IMG/VR virus record: IMGVR_UViG_3300021602_000017
Span: 1-32,690 of that record
DNA length: 32,690 nucleotides
Direction: 5' to 3' (one strand)
Origin: a virus
In this document: positions 27,412 through 32,690 of the stretch, piece by piece
Numbering within the stretch: position 1 is the first letter of the stretch
Layout of the letters: the number at the start of each line of letters is the position of its first letter
Notes under the pieces: model-generated
Told to the model about the DNA's origin: nothing
What the model saw: only the letters and a program-made list of their open reading frames with translations
Database searches by the model: none
Made by a program: the position numbers and the translations under genes

Positions 27412-28175
27412 GTACATTAGTATCTTTTATTTCAAACAGACCTGGGCTAACAAAACAAAGTAAGTCTGTTCCACTTCCAATAATCAAAACAATTCCAGAT
27501 TGGTATAGAAAAGCAGATCGTTTTGCTAAAATGCCAAATGGAGAATACTATAAAGCAAATAGTCAAATATGTCCAGTAACAAAAGAAGGAACAACTGATG
27601 ACTATGGAAAAATTCCTACATGGAAAGCATGTCCAGCAATTTTTGATATTATGGGTACTGGATATTCTTTAAACACTCCATGTGATTTAGAGTTTTTTAT
27701 TAATGATTCTGGAACTATAGATTGCAAAGTATTAGATAAACAGTTTGAAGATTTTATTCAACAAAGAGCACCTATGGCACAATTTGTTACACCACATGGA
27801 TATCATGATTATCATTTTGCATTTTGGGTGCATTGGAACATAGTACTTCCAGAAGGTTATAGCGCAATATATATGAGTCCAGCAAACAGATATGAACTTC
27901 CTTTTATAACTAGTCAAGGAATAGTTGATAATGATAGTGTCAATATCTCTGGAACTTTTCCATTTTGGGTTCGTAATAATTTTGTAGGAGTTGTTCCAGC
28001 AGGAACTCCATTTTCTCAGATAATTCCTTTTAAAAGAGAAGATTGGAAATCAGAAATAATTATTGAAGATTATAATAAAATGTATAAAAAAAATGTAAAC
28101 AATTCTGAAAAATATCGTGTTCCAGATGGTGGAGTGTATAAAAATGAAATATGGAAGCAAAGGAAATATGAATGA
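27408..28175 (+). CDS. DUF6065-like protein 1
   Basis: The 255-residue protein has CPAIFDIMGTGYSLNTPCDL, and later FAFWVHWNIVLPEGYSAIYM, and NNFVGVVPAGTPFSQIIPFK, like the DUF6065-type outline 'CFP.....G.GY.....D.EF.W.....G.....T....L....P.N....PfpFtmnW.i..P...I..G.P...IiP'. The relative at 28904 shares it. Function unknown, but such proteins occur next to oxygenases, so a substrate-binding partner is possible. It overlaps both neighbours by 4 bases. Confidence 0.55.
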   Translation: MSTLVSFISNRPGLTKQSKSVPLPIIKTIPDWYRKADRFAKMPNGEYYKANSQICPVTKEGTTDDYGKIPTWKACPAIFDIMGTGYSLNTPCDLEFFINDSGTIDCKVLDKQFEDFIQQRAPMAQFVTPHGYHDYHFAFWVHWNIVLPEGYSAIYMSPANRYELPFITSQGIVDNDSVNISGTFPFWVRNNFVGVVPAGTPFSQIIPFKREDWKSEIIIEDYNKMYKKNVNNSEKYRVPDGGVYKNEIWKQRKYE

Positions 28176-28903
28176 TAAATAGTTGGACAGATTTACCTAG
28201 ACTAGAAATAGAGTCACAACGTTTATCCAATATAGATATTGGAAACGGTATAGTTGCAATTAATGCTGGCTATGGAATAAATATCTACCGCAATGCAATT
28301 AAAAAAGATGAATGTCAAAATATTATCAATAGTTTAGAAAATGAAATTGCTCTTAATATACCTGGCATTACTTGGCGTGGAGCACAGGTAAATGATACAC
28401 AAGACAATGACTATGTAAGAAATTGTGTTGATCTTAAATATAAAAAAGAAGATTTGGGAGTAGGACTTCCACTTAATCAAACATTAAGTGCTGTACACGA
28501 CAGTGTAGAAAAAAGTTTAGATCAATGTTTAAAACATTATGAAAGTTTATGGCATTTAAAAATGCACTATAAAGAAGCATTTAATTTTGTAAAATACAAT
28601 CCAGGGAAATACTTTAAAATTCATGCAGACCATGGTCCGTATTATGCATGTACTATTTCTGCTGTAGCATACTTAAATGACAATTATATTGGTGGAGAGT
28701 TAAGTTTTGTAAGACAGGGATTAACAATTAAACCAGAAGCGGGAGATATTATTTTATGTCCTTCTAATTTTGTTTATGAACATGCATCACTTGAAATTAT
28801 ATCTGGAACAAAATATTGTGTTGTAATGATGACTGACTATAATGATTTACATCATCAACCAGAATCTTATGATTATAGTAGAATTTCTGTAGGAAAGTAT
28901 TAA
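28172..28903 (+). CDS. 2OG/Fe(II) oxygenase, P4H type 2
   Basis: The 243-residue protein has EAFNFVKYNPGKYFKIHADH (H151-x-D153), distal His204 in FVYEHASLEI and Lys214 in SGTKYCVVMMTDY. Its residue order is nearly the same as in the 26740 product (EAFNYIRYRPGQHFMEHHDH and SGTKYSLVTMLDY), so the two are duplicates. It overlaps the previous gene by ATGA, and the next gene starts just after its stop. Confidence 0.8.
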   Translation: MINSWTDLPRLEIESQRLSNIDIGNGIVAINAGYGINIYRNAIKKDECQNIINSLENEIALNIPGITWRGAQVNDTQDNDYVRNCVDLKYKKEDLGVGLPLNQTLSAVHDSVEKSLDQCLKHYESLWHLKMHYKEAFNFVKYNPGKYFKIHADHGPYYACTISAVAYLNDNYIGGELSFVRQGLTIKPEAGDIILCPSNFVYEHASLEIISGTKYCVVMMTDYNDLHHQPESYDYSRISVGKY

Positions 28904-29638
28904 ATGTCAGATATAACTGTATATAAAAGAAAAGGTCACAGAGTTAAACTTGAACAAACAAAAGTTCAAAGAGACTGGATGGATCAAACAACAGATCATC
29001 ATGCATATAAATGTTTTCCAATGTCATTAGTAAATGGTATTGGATATTCAATTTCATTTTTAGATGATATAGAATTTGTTTGGGATGGTATTTCTGATAA
29101 TTCTGAAGATCATGTTAAAATTATTAAATCTGGTTTTAATGTATGTAATCTTGCAAGAGGAAATGCAACTATTAGTTTTAATACTGAATTATGGTTTAAA
29201 ACAGATGAAAACACAAGTCTTTTATCTATAGCACCACCTAATCATTTTATTGATGGAGTTATACCTTTTACAACATTAATATCAACATCATTTTATGAGT
29301 TCCCATTACCAGTAGCATGGAAAATAACAAAACCTAATCAAAATATTATAATTCCAGCAGGAACACCAATCATTACAGTAATACCAATTTCTTTAAAAGA
29401 GTTAACTCAAAGAAAATTAAATATTTATGATAAAACACATGATCCAGATGAAAATAAAAATAATCAAGAAAAACTTAAAGTGTTAATGAAAATGAGAAAC
29501 GAGGGAGAATATCATACTCACTGGTACAGAGATGCGGTTAATTATAAAAATGAAAAACTAGGAGATCATGAATTAAAAAGCATTAAACTAGAAGTTAATG
29601 ATTTTACTAGTGATAATTTTGGATTTAACAATGAATGA
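28904..29638 (+). CDS. DUF6065-like protein 2
   Basis: The 244-residue protein has YKCFPMSLVNGIGYSISFLD and DIEFVWDGISDN, then RGNATISFNTELWFKTDENT, IAPPNHFIDGVIPFTTLIST and PLPVAWKITKPNQNIIIPAG, the clear DUF6065 outline. Its partner is the 27408 gene. Function unknown. It overlaps the next oxygenase gene by 8 bases. Confidence 0.65.
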   Translation: MSDITVYKRKGHRVKLEQTKVQRDWMDQTTDHHAYKCFPMSLVNGIGYSISFLDDIEFVWDGISDNSEDHVKIIKSGFNVCNLARGNATISFNTELWFKTDENTSLLSIAPPNHFIDGVIPFTTLISTSFYEFPLPVAWKITKPNQNIIIPAGTPIITVIPISLKELTQRKLNIYDKTHDPDENKNNQEKLKVLMKMRNEGEYHTHWYRDAVNYKNEKLGDHELKSIKLEVNDFTSDNFGFNNE

Positions 29639-30386
29639 AGAACAACTATGGTTTAATAAAGAAAAAATAATACTAGAAAACAATGATAGTATTTTTATTA
29701 AAAAAATAAAAAACCATGAATTTAATTATATCAAAAATGAAAAAAATAATAAAATAGTTGAAATAAAAGATATTGTATCAAAAGATTTTTCTAAAATAAT
29801 TATACAGAAATCTGAAGAAATGAATGGTTGGAAAAAAGTTGGATTTCATAAAGCAGAAGTTTTAGAACAAGTAAATAATGTTGGGGAAAAAAATGATATG
29901 TTTTCAAATTGTATAAAAGAATACATGGAAAATGTCAAGGCTATTTTCAATAAAATATACAATAAGCCTGTAATTTTTAAAAGTATATATATACAAAAAT
30001 GGCCTCCAGGGTCATATGGATTGAAACATAACGATACTCATAATCTTGATGGTAGTCCAGGTTTTATAGACTGGAAACTTTCTGTTTTGTTATATTTGCA
30101 TAGTGATTTTGTAGGTGGAAAATTAGAATTTCCTGATCATAACATTTCGATTGTTCCAAATCAAGGATCAGGATATTTTTTTGAAGGTGGTCCACAAAAT
30201 GAACATCAAGTAACAACCATTGAAACTGGACTCAGATATACAATAGTTTCTTTTTGGGATTTTGAAGATTCTGTTTATGACAAAAATGATATTTTAACAT
30301 TAAAAGAAAATGAAAAAAAATGGGCAGAATACATGAAGAATAAAAATTTACAAATAGTAGCAGAAAGTGATATAATTAAAAAATGA
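29631..30386 (+). CDS. 2OG/Fe(II) oxygenase 3
   Basis: The start at 29631 (MNEEQLWFNKEKIILENNDS) is chosen because it overlaps the upstream stop as TGA; an earlier ATG at 29598 would give a hydrophobic tail. The 251-residue protein has YIQKWPPGSYGLKHNDTHNL (H133-x-D135), distal His192 in NEHQVTTI and Arg202 in TGLRYTIVSFWD. Here Arg, not Lys, contacts 2-oxoglutarate. It overlaps the next gene by ATGA. Confidence 0.8.
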   Translation: MNEEQLWFNKEKIILENNDSIFIKKIKNHEFNYIKNEKNNKIVEIKDIVSKDFSKIIIQKSEEMNGWKKVGFHKAEVLEQVNNVGEKNDMFSNCIKEYMENVKAIFNKIYNKPVIFKSIYIQKWPPGSYGLKHNDTHNLDGSPGFIDWKLSVLLYLHSDFVGGKLEFPDHNISIVPNQGSGYFFEGGPQNEHQVTTIETGLRYTIVSFWDFEDSVYDKNDILTLKENEKKWAEYMKNKNLQIVAESDIIKK

Positions 30387-31057
30387 AACCTTTAGATGCA
30401 ATTGAAGTAAAAAGAACTCCATCACTAACCCCGTCTGGGTTTTTTGGTAATGATAAAAATATGATTGTAGAGTTAGAGAACTTTATGACTCAAGAAGAAA
30501 TAGACTTTTTAGAAAATGCAGCAAGAAATATAACTATTTGGGATGTTACAGAATCTCATATGAATGAAAATGGAATAGTTGTATATGATGCTAATTATTG
30601 GAAAGATAGGGTTTGCACAACCCCTTCTTTAAATAAAAATGATATATCAATTGCTCCAGTGCTTGAAAGATTGTTTGAAAGATTAAAGCCCATTATTGAA
30701 GAATTTTATAGTGTAAAAGTAAAACCAACTGGAACTACAATTGTCAGATGGCTCCCTGGACAATTTCAAAATCCACATGCCGACAAAGAACTTCATGAAG
30801 GACCAGATGCTGGACTGCCAAATGATTTTCCCAACTATGATCTTTCAAGTTTATTTTATTTAAATGATGATTACGAAGGTGGAGAGTTATACTTTCCATT
30901 ACAAGGAGTACAGTTTAAACCTAAAAAAGGAGCAGCATATTTTTTCCCAGGTGATAAAAATTATATTCATGGTGTAACAGAAATTAAAAAAAGCATTAGG
31001 TATACCTGTCCATTTTTCTGGGAAATTTTAGAACATACAGGAGAAAGACAGCCATAA
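30383..31057 (+). CDS. 2OG/Fe(II) oxygenase 4
   Basis: The 224-residue protein has IVRWLPGQFQNPHADKELHE (H132-x-D134), YLNDDYEGGELYFPLQGVQF, distal His196 in NYIHGVTEI and Arg206 in KSIRYTCPFFWE. All catalytic ligands are present. Its N-terminus (about 26-60) has the ELENFMTQEEIDFLENAAR start seen across this group. The stop and next ATG share one base (TAATG). Confidence 0.8.
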   Translation: MKPLDAIEVKRTPSLTPSGFFGNDKNMIVELENFMTQEEIDFLENAARNITIWDVTESHMNENGIVVYDANYWKDRVCTTPSLNKNDISIAPVLERLFERLKPIIEEFYSVKVKPTGTTIVRWLPGQFQNPHADKELHEGPDAGLPNDFPNYDLSSLFYLNDDYEGGELYFPLQGVQFKPKKGAAYFFPGDKNYIHGVTEIKKSIRYTCPFFWEILEHTGERQP

Positions 31058-31803
31058 TGAATAAAATTAGATATACAGAAGATATAGTTATATATGAAAA
31101 TTTTTTAACTTTAGAAGATTCTACAAAAGTTATTCAAGTATTAAATAAACAATTTGAGTCTAAAAAACTATCATGGACTCCAATATCTTTTTATGAATCA
31201 TATTCTTCTGTTTTACCACAAGATAATGATCCAGAACTAGAAGAGTTTGGACTTGCACCAACATTCTTTTCAGATTTAAAATCTAAAATTATAGATGCAG
31301 TTGCTTCAGTTCATGGACTAGATTCTAAAACTATTTCTCAGATTGGATATCATACTCAAAAATGGGAACCAGGAGCATATGCAAGAATTCATTCAGATAA
31401 TACTGATGAGCATGGCAATACGGGTCCATTTGCAAGAAGTAGGTATGCTGCATTTTTATATTTAAATGATGACTTTGATGGGGGTCTTCTTAAGTTTCCT
31501 AAACAAGACTTAGAAATTCAACCAAAAACTGGGATGCTTGCTGCATTTGATGGTGGTTTTAACAATATGCATGAAGTTACATTAATTAAAAGTGGAGTAA
31601 GGTATACGCTAGGCTCTTTTTGGGATGATAGAGAAGAAGACTCCTATTCACAAGAAACAAGAGATCTTTGGGCTGAAGAAATGAAAAGAATAAGAGAAGC
31701 CCAATTAGTTGAAAAAACTGAGTGGCAAGACTTACTTAAGCAAGGCTGGAAAATAGATGAAGAAGGAAATAAATATAAAACTGAAGAGATTCCAGATGCT
31801 TGA
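31057..31803 (+). CDS. 2OG/Fe(II) oxygenase 5
   Basis: The 248-residue protein has GYHTQKWEPGAYARIHSDNT (H112-x-D114), YLNDDFDGGLLKFPKQDLEI, distal His172 in NMHEVTLIK and Arg182 in GVRYTLGSFWDD. The C-terminal 60 residues are charged and helical. It overlaps the next gene by 8 bases, starting MLEKF from an ATG in its last codons. Confidence 0.8.
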   Translation: MNKIRYTEDIVIYENFLTLEDSTKVIQVLNKQFESKKLSWTPISFYESYSSVLPQDNDPELEEFGLAPTFFSDLKSKIIDAVASVHGLDSKTISQIGYHTQKWEPGAYARIHSDNTDEHGNTGPFARSRYAAFLYLNDDFDGGLLKFPKQDLEIQPKTGMLAAFDGGFNNMHEVTLIKSGVRYTLGSFWDDREEDSYSQETRDLWAEEMKRIREAQLVEKTEWQDLLKQGWKIDEEGNKYKTEEIPDA

Positions 31804-32455
31804 AAAATTTAAAGAAAATCTTATAGCAAATAAATTTGCATTTGAAGAAGTTACAGACGAGATTATTTGGATTAAGAATTTTTTTACAAAAGATGATTTA
31901 AATTTTGTACTAAAAGCAATAGGTGAAGCAACTCAATCAGACTGGGAAATAGAATATATGGGTAATTTAAAAAACTTTTGCATGCAAAAATTTGGCAGAG
32001 ACGATGTTGATAATCTTGTTGCTGAAGGAAAATTTGAAATTACACAAAACTGGGTAGATAAAAATTTAAATATACAACATCACAAAGAGTATAAAGTGTT
32101 TTATGAAAGACTTTTTAAAATGATTGATAGTTCAGACCCATCTTTAGTACTAAGTGGCGTTGCTACAATTCAAAGAATGCAGCCAGGAGTTGAGTTAAAG
32201 TCTCATACTGATCAACATACAGACCCTTCAATACGGTATGCAACAATTATTTATATAAATGACGACTACGTAGATGGAGAATTGTTTTTTCCAAAACTAA
32301 GTATATCTTTAAGACCAAAGCCAGGAGATTTATTATTTTTCCCAGGAGATGAAAATCATGAGCATGGAGTAAAACATGTAAAAGAAGGTCCAATAAGGTA
32401 TGTTATAGTTGGTTTTATAAAAGAAAGAGATCATTACAAGAATAATAAATACTAA
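31796..32455 (+). CDS. 2OG/Fe(II) oxygenase 6
   Basis: The start at 31796 (MLEKFKENLIANKFAFEEVT) is preferred, since the earlier ATG at 31757 lies deep in the previous gene. The 219-residue protein has IQRMQPGVELKSHTDQHTDP (H137-x-D139), YINDDYVDGELFFPKLSISL, distal His190 in NHEHGVKHV and Arg201 in GPIRYVIVGFIKE. All catalytic ligands are present. It is the sixth complete oxygenase in the row; a further gene follows after 14 bases. Confidence 0.8.
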   Translation: MLEKFKENLIANKFAFEEVTDEIIWIKNFFTKDDLNFVLKAIGEATQSDWEIEYMGNLKNFCMQKFGRDDVDNLVAEGKFEITQNWVDKNLNIQHHKEYKVFYERLFKMIDSSDPSLVLSGVATIQRMQPGVELKSHTDQHTDPSIRYATIIYINDDYVDGELFFPKLSISLRPKPGDLLFFPGDENHEHGVKHVKEGPIRYVIVGFIKERDHYKNNKY

Positions 32456-32469
32456 GGATGGAGTATAAA

Positions 32470-32690
32470 ATGAAAAAAGAAGTATTGCATGAAATGGTTT
32501 ACTACTATGAAGAAGGTGTTAAAAATTTTGATCAACTTATGAAAACTATTGATGAGTTGGATAAAATAGACAATCATGCGCCTTGGCTAAATTGGACTGC
32601 ATCTAATGACAAAACCTTTATATATGGACAAACAAAAACATTTGATAAAAATCAAATAGATCAAATGGAAGAACCCTATAAGTCTAAAAT
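32470..32690 (+). CDS. Partial gene, possible seventh oxygenase
   Basis: The ATG at 32470 follows GGATGGAG. The first 73 residues (MKKEVLHEMVYYYEEGVKNF, then DQLMKTIDELDKIDNHAPWL and ASNDKTFIYGQT) resemble the N-terminal segment of phage oxygenases ('V.YY..g..N...L...IdelD......W..W.aSnd...iYG'). The window ends before any catalytic motif, so the family is a guess from context and N-terminus. Confidence 0.4.
   Translation, partial: MKKEVLHEMVYYYEEGVKNFDQLMKTIDELDKIDNHAPWLNWTASNDKTFIYGQTKTFDKNQIDQMEEPYKSK

Overview
This window looks like part of a tailed phage (Caudoviricetes) genome that infects a low-GC actinobacterium, possibly a freshwater one. That host assignment is inference. It rests on A+T-rich DNA, a GP88-like protein, small-protein families I associate with actinophages, several leaderless genes, DnaA boxes of the form TGTGGATAA, and a left half full of TGTGA-N6-TCACA palindromes (the Crp/GlxR-type consensus). 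No capsid, portal or terminase gene is present, so this is a fraction of a larger genome.

Layout. (1) 1-7206, minus strand: early-type operons of very small genes, many too short for usual gene calling, packed with one-base stop/start overlaps (TAATG). Nine promoters share a TGTCAG box exactly 10 bases before the -10 hexamer. Many gaps also hold a Crp-like palindrome, and several genes end in a related hairpin. Recognisable products are a GP88-like protein, a 'MGLDMYL' family protein and many cysteine-pair microproteins. (2) 4778-5144 and 7130-7740: regulatory gaps, each with a pair of DnaA boxes, and so candidate origins. The second separates the leftward and rightward early genes. (3) 7741-8385, plus strand: four small genes ending in a strong terminator. 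(4) 8458-10424: two Cys-rich micropeptides, a leftward three-gene cluster (YkgJ-like metal-binding protein, Cys-rich protein, DHH-like phosphoesterase) and a membrane protein of possible holin type. (5) 10686-22803, plus strand: about 12 kb of tail-fibre and receptor-binding genes, several sharing N-terminal adaptor segments and NGGTG repeats, ending in a fusion of a fibronectin-like domain, a Phe/Pro repeat and a Hint (hedgehog/intein) domain. (6) 22805-32690, plus strand: two TylF-type methyltransferases, a radical SAM/SPASM protein, a sulfotransferase-like remnant, an IMP dehydrogenase/GMP reductase-like enzyme, six complete and probably one partial 2-oxoglutarate/Fe(II) (prolyl-4-hydroxylase-type) oxygenases, and two DUF6065-like proteins.

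How it may work together. Region 6 follows the fibre genes in the same direction with overlapping stops and starts, so it is probably expressed with them. Hydroxylases, O-methyltransferases and a radical SAM enzyme next to a Pro-rich, possibly self-processing virion protein suggest a phage-encoded pathway that decorates virion proteins or a surface glycan. This is a hypothesis. Late-type promoters are extended -10 elements (TGnTATAAT), often 6-9 bases before the start codon, giving leaderless or near-leaderless messages. The early promoters use a different architecture.
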